Assembly: GCF_036850765.1 (NCBI RefSeq)
Contig: NC_089494.1
Span: 228,240,779 to 228,304,778 of the forward strand
Origin: Saccopteryx bilineata
Lineage: Eukaryota; Chordata; Mammalia; Chiroptera; Emballonuridae
Direction of reading: 5' to 3'
Length of the DNA stretch: 64,000 bases
The notes under the pieces are model-generated. The model worked only from the letters and a program-made list of their open reading frames with translations. It did no database searches and was not told the DNA's origin. Position 1 is the first letter of the stretch. Each line of letters begins with the position of its first letter. Below are positions 21,648 to 32,459 of the stretch, piece after piece. A program made the position numbers and the translations under genes.

Positions 21648-21855
21648 TGTAGAGCCAGATCCAAACAGTGTCCTAAACCTCACTCTGCGTATTCCTAGGT
21701 GTGAGGCAAGTTACTTAACCTCTCTAAGCCTGTGTTTCCTCACTTGTTAAATGGGAATATTAAAACCAAACTCTTAGGGCTATTAGGAGGATTAAATGAG
21801 ATAAAATATGTAAAGCACTCAGTAGAGTGTTTAACATGCAGTCCATCCCAGTAAA
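21648..21855 (+). repeat. MIR SINE remnant
   Basis: Near-complete MIR: GTGAGGCAAGTTACTTAACC, TCTCTAAGCCTGTGTTTCC, TTAAATGGGAATATTAAAACC, GGAGGATTAAATGAG and GTAAAGCACTCAG in order. Confidence 0.9.
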
Positions 21856-23019
21856 CATTAGCTCTTGTTTTTATAAACGTCTCTGGGACATTTGGAAGTG
21901 CATCCCCGCGACATGTAATGCTGTCTCTACTTTAGCTGGCTGAACACACATGATTTAGAGAGGCAGGGAGGGAATGAAAATGGGAGCCAGCTTGCCGGTG
22001 TGAGCACGGCAGCTGAAAGGGAAAAGCTTTCAGGCGGCTGGGAAATTGAAGTGTTTTTTTGTCTTGGGCTATCAGACCTCCTCCTCTTGGAGGAGGAAGG
22101 GATTAGAGGCTGGGCCCAAGTAAGGAGCCCAAACAATAGGATGCTAAGTGAGAGGGGAAGGCCAAGAGCAGCACTGCTCAGGAGCCAAGGTTCAGAGACT
22201 GGGAGTGGGAACGGGGGGGACTCCAGCCACATGGGTGTGGGGAGGACCGCCCTGGCCATTGCTAACCACTCACTCCAGGGAGGAAGTTCGGAATGGGCAC
22301 GGCTTCTCCCAGACAACGCGTTCCCTCACCGGGAGCCAAGGTTTGGTGAGAGGAGCTCAAGCTAGATTTCAGTCCCCTGCCCTTCCCCACTCATCTCCCC
22401 AAATGGGTCCCCCAGCAGGACCTGGACTTAACAGTCCTAAACGGCCTTGAGCAGAGCTGCAACTGAGTCTGTCTATGGACTGAGAGTTCACAACCAGGAA
22501 GATGAGGGCAAGTAGGCTGACCTCTGTCCAGGGCAGGAAGGAAGGAGGGAGGAGCTTAGTAACGTGTTTCTCTATATTTTGCCATATTTGTGAACCACAA
22601 TAGCAGTCTGGACTCTTCAGAAACAAGCTGAAATGGAGGCTGAGATAGCAGGTGTTTATTAGGGATCAGCATCTGTGAAGGCAAAGAGGGAGAAGCAGAA
22701 TTGGATAGGGGAGAAGTCAAAGTGCAATCTTGACAAACCCCTCAGCCAGCATGGGGGAGGGGGGCTGGGAGGTTGCCCTTCAGAGGGTCAGAGAAGGCGG
22801 GTTTCCACCATACCCCACCAAACTCAGGTGGACTGGGGGAGGGCGTGACCTTGGGCAGACCCTGCAGCTGAGGGGGTCCTGAAGAAGCTGCCAGCTGAAG
22901 GTTGTCTGTTGATGACACTCCCAGCAGCTGGACAGCATGCCTTCCTTACAGGCAGTCTGGGTGGTACATGGTGCTGTCTACACAGCCACCTTGGCAACTA
23001 TTCACAGGCAATTAACAAA
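21856..23019. other. Unassigned stretch
   Basis: Mixed-composition DNA. Overlapping open frames near 21927-22450 on both strands have no recognisable domain. An old LTR cannot be excluded at 22630-23010. Confidence 0.4.
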
Positions 23020-23134
23020 TACAGTGTGTCCATAAAGTCATGGTGCACTTTTGACTCGTCACAGGAAAGCAACAAAAGACGATAGAAATGTGAAATCTGC
23101 ACCAAATAAAAGGAAAACTCTCCCAGTTTCATAC

Positions 23135-23458
23135 CTATTCAGTGCAGTTCGATGTGGGCTCACACACAGATTTTTTAGGGCTCCTTAGGTAGCTATGCCA
23201 TATAGCCTCTACAGACTCGTCACTGACTGATGGCCTACCAGAACAGGATTTCTCCACCAAACTGCCGGTTTCCTTCAACTGCTTATCCCACTGAGTAATG
23301 TTATTCCTATGTGGTGGCGCTTCGTTATAAACGCGCTGATATTCACGTTGCACTTTGGTCACAGATTCAAATTTAGCAAGCCACAGAACACACTGAACTT
23401 TCCTCTGTACCGACCACATTTCGACTGGCATGGCTGTGGGCTGCTCTGCTATATACAC
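23135..23458 (-). pseudogene. Mariner-type transposase N-terminal stub (107 aa)
   Basis: The reading frame starts inside the right inverted repeat and ends next to the left one. The N-terminal half looks like the two helix-turn-helix DNA-binding units of Tc1/mariner transposases, with a linker SGRPSVSD matching the GRPR-like motif between them. No catalytic DDE/D residues remain. The intact frame may reflect youth and need not mean function. A DNA-binding-only product could in principle bind the ends, but expression is not shown. Confidence 0.75.
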
Positions 23459-23556
23459 AGTGTTACGTCATCCTCTGCGCATGCGCACATGCTGCCACAT
23501 CATCCTACAGAAACGGGGAGGGTTTTCCTTTTATTTAGTGCAGATTTCACATTTCT

Positions 23557-23927
23557 TTTTTTTTTTTTTTTTTTCATTTTTCCGAAGATGGAAACGGGGA
23601 GGCAGTCAGACAGACTCCTGCATGTGCCTGACCGGGATCCACCCGGCATGCCCACCAGGGGGCGATGCTCTGCCCCTCTGGGGCGTCACTCTGTTGCAAC
23701 CAGAGCCATTCTAGCACCTGAGGCAGAGGCCACAGAGCCATCCCCAGGCAATCTTTGCTCCAATGGAGCCTCGGCTGCGGGAGGGGAAGAGAGAGACAGA
23801 AAGGAAAGAGAGGGGTAGGGGTGGAGAAGCAGATGGGTGCTTCTTCTGTGTGCCCTGGCCGGGAATCGAACCTGGGACTCCTGCACGCCAGGCCGACGCT
23901 CTACCGCTGAGCCAACCGGCCAGGGCC
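23557..23927 (-). mobile_element. tRNA-derived bat SINE inserted in mariner
   Basis: Antisense full-length copy with a left T-run and right CGGCCAGGGCC. A perfect 15-bp repeat (AGATTTCACATTTCT) flanks it at 23542-23556 and 23928-23942. The site lies inside the right inverted repeat of the mariner. Confidence 0.95.
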
Positions 23928-24370
23928 AGATTTCACATTTCTATCGTCTTTTGTTGCTTTCCTGTGACCGGTCAAAAAGTGCACCATGACTTTACGGACA
24001 CACTGTACTGAAACATTGCTCCCCGGGGGAATATAGGGCGAGGTTCCTGTGAGCCTCTGATCACAACTTTTTCATCAACAGATGAACACATAATTTCATT
24101 TTAGGTTTGTTTCTTTTTAAAGACATTTAAAAAAATATGTATTGTTCATTCATTAACATTGAACTCACAGCCAATAGCCCCACAATTCTTGCCTGGAGGA
24201 AGCTTATCTGAATGCACCTGTTCTGTGTTTTCTCCCCAGCCTCATCACATCTTCCAGGGCTCAGGGACACTGGCTGGAGCTTCAGAACTACCTACAAAAA
24301 AAATCACAAAAAATGCAACAACAAAAAGATGTGTCACCGAATGGAGCACGAAAAGGACTCTTTCTCTTCA

Positions 24371-24412
24371 AAGAAAGGTTTTTCTCCTCAAGTTTCTGTT
24401 GGAATGATTCAT
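24371..24412 (+). repeat. 42-bp direct repeat, copy 1
   Basis: AAGAAAGGTTTTTCTCCTCAAG and following bases, 39 of 42 identical to 24920-24961. The origin is unknown and no repeat family was recognised. Confidence 0.8.
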
Positions 24413-24919
24413 GGGATTTGTTTACAGAATGGGACCTGAAACAAGACAGCAGGGAGTCACCCTGCTCAGCCTCCACAGGGAAGTATCTGACCTGCCGCCC
24501 ACGTTTGCAGCCAATCTGCCTGTCTGCAAATAACCGTGAAAACATTGTGAGTATTCACTTTGGGGTTACAAGTAAATTTTAGCAAGTAGGTGAATTCTTA
24601 AGTTCAGAATCCGTGGGTAATGAGGAATAATTGTACTCAACATTTTTAACTGACATCCTTCTTATAATTTAAATACTTACTCTATTCTCATTTGGTAATA
24701 TTGATGACATCATGGTTGATATCTACCAGATATATTTTTTGTAACATATATTAATTTAAACACAGCACTGTTAAAGTTAAACCGTTCATCTTTAGACTGC
24801 CCAAGCTCACTTCATACACCCCTAGCGGTATGCAGAACTCAGGACTCAGTGATCTTTGTGGCTGGATTTTGTGGGTATCCTGAATTTGTTATGTGGATGA
24901 TTTGGTCCCACCCCATCTC

Positions 24920-24961
24920 AAGAAAGGTTTTTCTCCTCAAGATTTTGTTGGAATCATTCAT
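24920..24961 (+). repeat. 42-bp direct repeat, copy 2
   Basis: Partner of 24371-24412, about 550 bp away in the same orientation. Confidence 0.8.
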
Positions 24962-25991
24962 TTGTTCCAGGACCATCAGACTAAGAGAGACTACTCTTCC
25001 ATATTCCACTCAGCATAAGTTAATGTTTATCCTTCACTTGCTAATAAAACAACAGCCAGTGTTTAATGTGAATTGATCCAAATGCGAGAATTCAGCAACT
25101 TTCCAAATCCACCAATTTCTTCCTGTGTGGTTAAGCGTTCCCACATCCAATGGAAACGGAGAGAGAACATGACAAAGTATTGGAATAGTATCCTGCAAGC
25201 TATTTGTTTGCTTTGAAAATCTTAATAAAAGCCTTCTCCAATTGATTTTTTATAACTTCGTGGAAAGCAAGAATAATTTCTGAGAAAAAGCTGCTTTTTT
25301 CAGACAAAACACCATTTGATCTCCTGGTACACTGTGGATCAGTTCTAAGTGCTACCTGCAAACGGTAACGTAAGATGTCCAAGGCTGATAACGTTGCGAA
25401 GCTTCTGTGATGGTGCAATAGTCACAGGGGTGCAAGTTGTTCCCTTGGGTGGGATGTCTATTCAAAGCGTATGAGCTTTGTAATTGGCCTCCAGCTTCTC
25501 TGACATGTTGTAATCTAAGTAGGTTCCCCCACTATTTGTAAGCAGCAGCTGAGATTTTTAAAGACAAAGCTAAATATTCATTAGTTGAAAGTGGAGATGA
25601 TTTAAACTAAACCAAAGACAGCGTGTAATACAGATTTTGTAACTCGGAGCCTATATTAAATATTCAAGAACCCACATTGTGTTTTCTTCTCCTTTGTTAT
25701 GTTTTCTGATGGGTATTAATGTCCGCATCTGAATTTCTTTGGTAATGCCACCCTCCCCGAGTTAATTACTTCAGGAGAGAGAAAGAGTTGCTACAGATAT
25801 AATAGAACTAGCCCCACTCACCAGGAGGGACCCTCCCACTCTGAATACGGACTCCAGATGAGGGGAAAGTTTGTAGTCCCTGTACTTTACCACATATGGA
25901 GTGCTTCAGGAGAATTCTGCTTCCCTTGGCTTTTACAGCATCTATTTCCCTCTTGGATTTTATCTTATGATGGGTGGCCATAGGTTTTGTC

Positions 25992-26887
25992 CAGTTGTGC
26001 GGTTTAGCAGTTCACACTGCTTTGGCAAAACTGATACCTAATTTTTTTTTTTAGTTCGGTGAACTGATTGTTAAATGGCGCTTGTAATCAGGTTTCTCTC
26101 TAAGGCGGGCACTTGGACAACTGCCCAATGTGGAAATCACAAATTTACATTCCTTACTCTTTTATTTTTCTTTTTTCTTTTATTATTCATTGAGAGGTAG
26201 AGAGTCAGACTCCTGCATTCACCCTGACTGGGATCCACCCGGCAAGCCCACTAGGGAGTGATGCTCTGTCCATCTGGGCCACTGGCTTTGTTGCTAGGCA
26301 ACTGAGCTATTTCAGTGCCTGAGCTGAGGCCATAGAACCATCCTCAGTACCTAGAGCCAACTTACTCAAACCGTTCAAGCCTTGACTGTGGGAGGGGAAG
26401 AGAGAAAGAGAAAAGGGGGTAGGGGAAGGGTGGATAAGCAGGTGGTTGCTTCTCCTGTTTGCCCTGACTGGGAATCAAATCTGGAACTTCCACACACTGG
26501 GCCAACGCTATACTGCTAAGCCAACTGGCTAAGGCCATTCTTTATTCTTCTCAATGTTCATCTGCGCAACAGCATAGTCCAAGTGCTTCGAGCAATGTTC
26601 ACTCCGTCCATAGATGAAAAGAATTGCAAGGGAGGATTCCAATCAAGAAGCAATATGGAAATATTTTAAATAACAGTTTTATTGTTTTTTGTCAGGTATT
26701 ACTTAATATTTTTCCTTAATATTTTAAAACTCTTTCTTATAATCTAGTTTTGTGTACCTCTTTTCTTATTCTTATTTAAGTATGAAATGCGTGAAATAAT
26801 AAACTACCTTTCGGTATGTTGTTTTTTTATACTTAATGGTCATTAGCGCAGAGAACCGGTTGTTAAATTATTTGAATCTCACTACTG
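25992..26887 (-). mobile_element. Probable non-autonomous hAT element, split by SINE
   Basis: Right end reads, on the minus strand, CAGTAGTGAGATTCAAATAA with AACCGGTTCTCTG just inside, a form typical of hAT MITEs. The left end begins CAGTTGTGCGGTTTAGC, a partial match. Flanks GTTTTGTC (25984-25991) and GTTTGTCT (26888-26895) differ by a one-base slip, fitting an 8-bp hAT duplication. No transposase seen. About 520 bp once the SINE is removed. Confidence 0.5.
26162..26536 (-). mobile_element. Older, diverged copy of the tRNA-derived bat SINE
   Basis: Antisense, with many substitutions and small indels relative to the other copies (for example TGGATAAGCAGGTGGTTGC where others have TGGAGAAGCAGATGGGCGC). 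Diverged direct repeats ATTCCTTACTCTT (26149-26161) and ATTCTTTATTCTT (26537-26549) flank it. Confidence 0.88.
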
Positions 26888-27715
26888 GTTTGTCTTCACA
26901 GAATACATGTCACCTGCTTTGTTCTCTAGACTACACAGTGCCCCCTGAAAGGCACAGCATCGTACTATGATGCGAACAGGTTACTGGAATATGATCCTCA
27001 TGCTTCGCCATGGCCAGATGGCCTCCTGGAGTAGCAGGAGCCTCCTGGACCATCACCTCTGGCCTTGAATAGCCTCATCCATAGTCTAATACTCAGCACA
27101 AGAATGATCGTTTTCTATATGAGCCATGACACGAGAAAGGCTGGGGCACACCACTGGAGACCGAGTTTCATCATGGCTTCGGGAACCTTGAAAGGTCCCT
27201 TAATGCCGTTATCCTCAGACATGTTCGCTTGACTTTCCAGTACCTGCTCACCAGTCCCCAGAACAACTGGCCCATCTCTGAACTTGAGACTGGCCTAGCT
27301 GTGTTCATAACTGTGGCAGAGACTGACTAGATGTTCCAACCCACTTCCCCTCCTGGGCTTAGACACAACTGCTTTCCCCAAACCCCTTTCATCCAGCTGG
27401 GGACATAAGACTAGCTCTTGGAAGAGATGTGACACTTCTGGGTCAAAGCGACTAAGAGTTACGTGCCTTCTCCACACTTTCCTCCTAACTTCTCACTCCA
27501 GAGTGTCCTTGGACACAGCATGTGTTGAAGAGGGCAGCTAGTCCCTTAGTGACTGCATTTTGTCCACAATCTCTAACTGGCTGAAAGGGACTTGATGTGA
27601 GTGAGAAATACACTTTTTATTGTGTTGAGTTCTAAGACTTCAGGATTTATCTGTTATAACAATTAGCACTACTTACGATGATCAGTATAATTTCTTTGTT
27701 ATAGACATTCATGGG
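26888..27715. other. Unassigned stretch
   Basis: Nothing recognised; the short minus-strand frame at 27295-27477 has no domain. Confidence 0.45.
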
Positions 27716-28095
27716 GTTATGGGCTGAACTGTGTAACCCCCCAAAAAAGTCATGTTTGAAGTCACAACCCCCAATACCTCAGAGTGTAACTGTATTTGGA
27801 GATGAGGTCTTTAAAGAAGTGACTAATGAGGTCAAAATGAGGCTGTGAGGGTAGGTCTTAAGCCAGCAGGCCTGGTGTCCTTGTAAGAAGACCACACCAG
27901 AAGCACCAGTGCACAGAGGGGTCGCCATGGGCAGAGGGGTGGGAGGGTAGTCACCTGCAAACCAAGGAGAGGGGCCTCGGAGGGGCCCCCACCGCCGGCC
28001 CCTTGATCTTGGAGTCCAGCCTCCAGAACTGTGAGACAATCATTTTCTGTTTTTCAAACCACCCAGTCTGTGGTATTTTGTCATGGCAGCCCTGG
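27716..28095 (+). repeat. MaLR-type LTR (MLT1/MST-like)
   Basis: Collinear LTR: GGGCTGAACTGTGTAACCCC, GTGTAACTGTATTTGGAG, TGTCCTTGTAAGAAGA, TTGATCTTGGAGTCCAGCC, CCAGAACTGTGAGACAAT and GTATTTTGTCATGGCAGCCC. It has an internal GC-rich change near 27980-28005. Solo LTR. Confidence 0.85.
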
Positions 28096-29755
28096 CCTCC
28101 TCAGGTATCATCTTGTTTCCTTCTTCTTTCCCAAGAGATTTGCTTGTGCCTTTAACTGGGAGTGACTGAGCCCTCATTTGTGCCAGCTCTCCTGTCTCTG
28201 CCATAGGTATCTTTCCTGACCTCCAAACACTGTTCATAATTCCTGTTCTCACGTGAATCCAAACACACATGTTACTTTTGCTTGTTATTTCCCACACTTC
28301 ATGACTGTCTCGGTCACAGGTTTATTCAACAAAGGTCTTTACCAAAAGCCGCCCAGGATTTGAATCTAGCGCAGTCCGAGGCCCCACCGGGAGCTAGGTT
28401 GAGTAGGTGAACACAAGCTGAAAACACTTGTGAAACATTCTCCTATGACGGCATCTCTGTGTCAGCCTCTGCCCTTAAAGCCTGTTGCTGACAAACCCCT
28501 GACATCGTAGGTTTCTCTGACACAGGCCCCCTCTCCGGAGACCGTGAACGCGAGCAGCCCGGCCTGGTGTGTGAGTGCAGGGTCAGCGGAATCGCCCATC
28601 TCCCTGCCCGCGCTGGAGCCAGAACCTGCTATGGAATCTGCCAGCCTGTCTAATTGTGGCAACTGTCACATGGAGCCAAAACCAAGCTCTGCTGATGGAA
28701 GCAAGATGCACAACCCTGGGAGGCCACAAAACCCAAGATACTACCCTGCCAAAGCTTTGCTCTGTCTGGCTCAGAGCTTTAGACTAGGCAACCACCTCAC
28801 TGATAGATGGAGCTTCCAAGGTATATACACAGGGCCACTGCTTGCTTAATGGAAAGTATTTTATCATTCAGCTGAGGAAACTTGTTTAATGGAGCTCCCT
28901 CTACTGGGCGATTAGTCATTCTGAGCTTTCTGTGTTCACAAAACTGGAGGAGAAACGACCCGGTTACCAGGCACCCACTGACACAGTCAGTGAGGTGTCA
29001 GTATTCCCTGAGGTGAGAACACTAAGGGGTGCATGAGCGGGGCCCTCTGGGTCTTCTCAGTCCTTTTTGGGTGGTTTGCCACTCTTTGTGCATCAGTAAC
29101 TTGGGTTCTGAGAGAAAAGGGGCAGTAATCCCAAGCAGCCTTCCAAAAGGTGCAGGATAATATGGTTACACTGTTTTCTCGTAGGGGCAGATACGATCCC
29201 AAGTTCAGCTCCGCAGGAAGTCAACAAGCATGAGAAACAACGGGGCAGAGTGTTCCAGAAAGGCAAGCCAAGACACGTTTACCAAAGGGGCCCTTCCAAA
29301 AATAAGGGCAGACCGAGAGGAAAGCGGGCAGCTGTCCGGAGAGTCTTACTGGGGACATCGGTGGGGACTCCAGGCTTGGACCAAAGCTTAGTCTCGACCT
29401 TTGCTGAACTCCTACAGACTCGAAGACAGGACAATCCAGATCTGCTTCTTTTTTACCCTGTGTTCTCTTTTTCCTCCCACTGCCGAGCTGGGTCAACAGG
29501 AAGATCTAACACAGGAGAGGAGGCAGTGAGAGTGACTGAAAATGTGTCTCTTTGCTCTGCAGATCTCAGGGTCCTCCTGGTCTCAGTTCCACACATGAGT
29601 GAAGCTTACTCTCAGCTGAGCCGGAGTGGTGAGTCCACCCCGGTCACACACTTGTACACGCCCACCCAGACTTAGCGTAAACATTGTCTACGTTGGGGTC
29701 TGAGGAGGTGCGATAAGTAACACTTTTCTTCCCTGTCACAGGAGTCAGGCAAATG
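28096..29755. other. Repeat-poor stretch
   Basis: About 1.65 kb without a recognised repeat. Open frames such as 29250-29675 plus and 28544-28849 plus show no domain, no splice-site support and no phase conservation that I can test. Single-copy DNA is likely; regulatory content is possible. Confidence 0.4.
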
Positions 29756-29756
29756 G

Positions 29757-30405
29757 AGATTACTGCATTTCTTAGATACCACATTGTCTACAGATTGAAG
29801 GTTTATGGCAACCCTATGTCAAGCGAGTCTATAGGTACCATTTTTTCTAACAGGGTCGAGTGATTTTTAGCGATAAAGTATTTTAAATTAAGGATATACC
29901 TTGGTTTATTTTTTTAGACATAATTCTTTTATACTCTTAATATAGTATAACTTTTATATGCACTGAGAAACAAAAAAAATATTGTATGATTCCTTTTACT
30001 GCGATGTTCACTTTTTTGTGGTGGTCTGGCACTGAGCCTGCAGTGTCTCCACGGCAGGGGTCCCCAAACTACGGCCTGCGGGCCACATGTGGCCCCCTGA
30101 GGCCATTTATCCGGCCCCCGCCACACTTCCAGAAGGGGTACCACTTTCATTGGTGGTCAGTGAGAGGAGCATAGTTCCCATTGAAATACTGGCCAGTTTG
30201 TTGATTTAAATTTACTTGTTCTTTATTTTAAATATTGTATTTGTTCCCGTTTTGTGTTTTTACTTTAAAATAAGATATGTGCACTATGCATAGGGATTTG
30301 TTTATAGTTTTTTTTATAGTCTGGCCCTCCAACGATCTGAGGGACAGTGAACTGGCCCCCTGTGTAAAAAGTTTGGGGACCCCTGCTCCACGGTATGCCT
30401 CTGCT
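29757..30405 (-). mobile_element. Tigger1/MER2-like DNA transposon remnant, split by hAT element
   Basis: Left part has TACAGATTGAAGGTTTATGGCAACC; the right part has GATAAAGTATTTTAAATTAAGG, ACTTTTATATGCACTGAG and GTGGTGGTCTGGCACTGAGC, all matching the ends of Tigger1/MER2. It closes across the hAT insertion with CACGG...TATGCCT. The middle with any transposase is missing. Confidence 0.8.
30055..30385 (+). mobile_element. Non-autonomous hAT transposon (331 bp) inside the Tigger end
   Basis: Perfect 16-bp terminal inverted repeats (CAGGGGTCCCCAAACT and complement), then GC-rich subterminal palindromic sequence and an AT-rich centre. The perfect 8-bp target duplication CTCCACGG is at 30047-30054 and 30386-30393. 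No transposase frame. Members of this kind are called Charlie- or OposCharlie-like hATs in mammals; the exact family is not settled here. Confidence 0.93.
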
Positions 30406-30904
30406 GGGTGGGGAGATTGTACAGGACTTTAAATATGCTAGTTACGTGGGCTTGCTGGTCTCCCCCGCCGTGCTGAACTCACCCAGTTACAAGCAGCATC
30501 TCCCCGGCAGAGCCTGCCTCTGTGAAGTTTATAGCATGGAGGAGCAGAAGGCAAGGGTTCCACTAGGGAATGACTGAGTCACCCTGTTCTAAACTCACAG
30601 ATCAGAGAAGTCACCCCGCATCCCCTGGGGAGATGAATGAAGGGGTGGCAAGTGGCCAGGAGTGGGGCTCTAGTGGAGGGCTCCACATGGAAGGAAACAT
30701 CAGGAGAGGCACACATGTCCTTTGGAAGCCTTCGCCTCTTTCCCTCTGTATGGGCACAGCGGGGACACTCACGCACACCCTCAGCACTTCCAACAAAGAC
30801 GGAGGCAGAGCTCCACCCTGAGCTTTTGTAGCCCGAGATGACATCTGTCGCTGCCCTTATCCTTCTGCGCGAGAACTGATGTCCTTCTCTACTCCCTGCA
30901 TCAG
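30406..30904. other. Unassigned stretch
   Basis: Overlapping frames at 30570-30926 on both strands; none with a recognisable domain. Confidence 0.4.
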
Positions 30905-31040
30905 AGCTTGAACTCCTGGGAGGCAAGACTGTATCGCATTACTGTTTAAACGCACCTCTGAATCCCTAGTGCCTAGTACTAGCGCACAGTGGATGCTGAA
31001 GAAATGTTTCTAGGATGGGTGGGTGGATGAATGAACAGAC
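30905..31040 (+). repeat. L2 LINE 3' end remnant
   Basis: GAACTCCTGGGAGGCAAGAC, CTGAATCCCTAGTGCCTAG and a closing GCTGAAGAAATG-TGAATGAA segment, as in the L2 3' end. Confidence 0.65.
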
Positions 31041-31689
31041 AAAACAAATGAAGAAAGGTTATAACTGTAGGGACCCAGAGAGGTGGGGCTTCTTTCTAGA
31101 GACAAATTAAGGCTGACTCAGTCTAAGGGCAAAGTTGCCTCGAGCCTGAGAGTTACCCCGGAGCACCCCTGGGGCCAGTCAGCCTAATGGAGGCCGCCAG
31201 AGTGAAGAGGATTGGATCCGAGCTAAAGTGCTCAGAATGCCAGGGTTTCTGGGTGCCGTCAGCCCTGTTGGACCTCACAGCCTGGCGGGGCCCCTCGGCC
31301 TGAGTGGGGCCTTTCCTGCGTCCTGTGTGCTCTCCCGGCTCCCCGTGTGCCCCACTGCTCCCCACTCTCCCTTCTCTAGGCTGCAGGCCCTCTGGGTCCT
31401 GGCTGCAGAGGTGCTCTGGGGGTCTCCAACCCCGGAAAACACAAGAACCTCTCACAACCGAAGCACAACTGTTAACAAGAGCTAAATAGTCACATATTAC
31501 ACATCATACTTTGGCGGGGGGGTTGCTGGTATGGACTCAGATATCATCTTGCCCAGAGAATGAACTTCATAAATACTGGTTGGATAATTAGTTGATCAAT
31601 ATACTATGTGTAATTGCACTGATAACAGGTACAGGACTTTGAACGAGGAAAGATGGTGGAAGAGAGGCACGCTAAGACCTGCTGACTTT
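31041..31689. other. Unassigned stretch
   Basis: No recognised repeat or gene. Partly GC-rich around 31230-31400. Confidence 0.4.
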
Positions 31690-31915
31690 TTCCCGGGCGT
31701 GTGATGCCGTGGTTAAGATACGGAAACTAGCCCATCGGGCCTGAGTCTGTGCTCACCTCCGCTGTGGTGTTTCCAACCGCAGTTTCCTCCCCCGTAACCT
31801 GGAGGTAATAGTCGTACCTGCCTCATCAGGCTGTTCAATGGAGATTAAATAAAACAAAATGCACAAAGTGCTTGGCATGGTATCAGGCAGACAGTAAATA
31901 TTTAACAAATATCTT
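31690..31915 (+). repeat. MIR SINE remnant
   Basis: GTGATGCCGTGGTTAAGATA head, CCGCAGTTTCCTCC, GGAGGTAATAGTCGTACCTG, CTCATCAGGCTGTTC and AAAGTGCTTGGCATGGTATC, in order. Confidence 0.85.
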
Positions 31916-32440
31916 TTATCGTTATTGACGTTGTTTTGCTTTATATGAGTTAAGATTCTAGGGCAGTGCAGGCAGCTGCGGGGGGAGGGGGGTAGAATTG
32001 TAAAAGGTTTTCAGGAACCTGTGTTGAAGGGGTAAAGCCTAGGCTGACCCCATGCTGTGTCACAGCTCTGTGACTCTACAAGATGTCCACAGTGGACTGG
32101 TTTTCTGCAAAATGAAGATGAACAGTGAATGGGGTCAGGGAAATGTACAGGAGCTCAGAGAAAGAGTTGGGAGAAGAGTCTTTCAATCACTAAATCAAGC
32201 TCAACCCCACCTCCTCCCCAACCCCCCAAATCCCTGACAAGGCAGCCTCATGTTCTTACCTGGAGAGTTCACTTTGGGGATCTCATTCAGCCTCCATCCA
32301 CAAAGGCAGCAGAAATAGTCAGAGAGAGAGAGAGAGAGAGAGAAGGAGAGAGAGGTCTCATCCTGCCAACCCAACCATTTCTGGGGCCCTGTTTCCTACC
32401 TCCCTCTTAAGAGGAGACAAGGTCCTTGGCCCAGTAGCCA
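31916..32440. other. Unassigned stretch with (GA)n run
   Basis: Nothing recognised apart from the GA microsatellite at 32321-32355. Confidence 0.45.
32321..32355 (+). repeat. (AG)n microsatellite
   Basis: About 13 AG units, then GA-rich interrupted sequence. Confidence 0.9.
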
Positions 32441-32459
32441 TCAAAGGTGTTAGAGGGAC

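Larger units (their letters stand above)
23022..24005 (-). mobile_element. Tc1/mariner element, internally deleted, long inverted repeats, split by SINE
   Basis: The ends CAGTGTGTCC... and ...GGACACACTG are flanked by TA (23020-23021 and 24006-24007). The inverted repeats extend about 109 bp (23022-23130 against the reverse complement of the right end, SINE excluded) with about six differences. Between them lies only the first part of a transposase gene, on the minus strand. Without the SINE the element is about 610 bp, half of a typical mariner, so it is a deletion derivative. It would need a transposase made elsewhere to move. Confidence 0.9.
24008..25990. other. Repeat-poor stretch; possible conserved non-coding sequence
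   Basis: About 2 kb with almost no recognisable transposon sequence, unlike its surroundings. A 42-bp segment is repeated at 24371-24412 and 24920-24961. The part at about 25080-25760 has a low-CpG, AT-rich look without repeats, as many conserved non-coding elements do. No exon supported. Confidence 0.4.

Noticed and set aside
29250..29675. 141-aa open frame
   Set aside because: Low-complexity basic start, no recognisable domain, no splice or conservation evidence.
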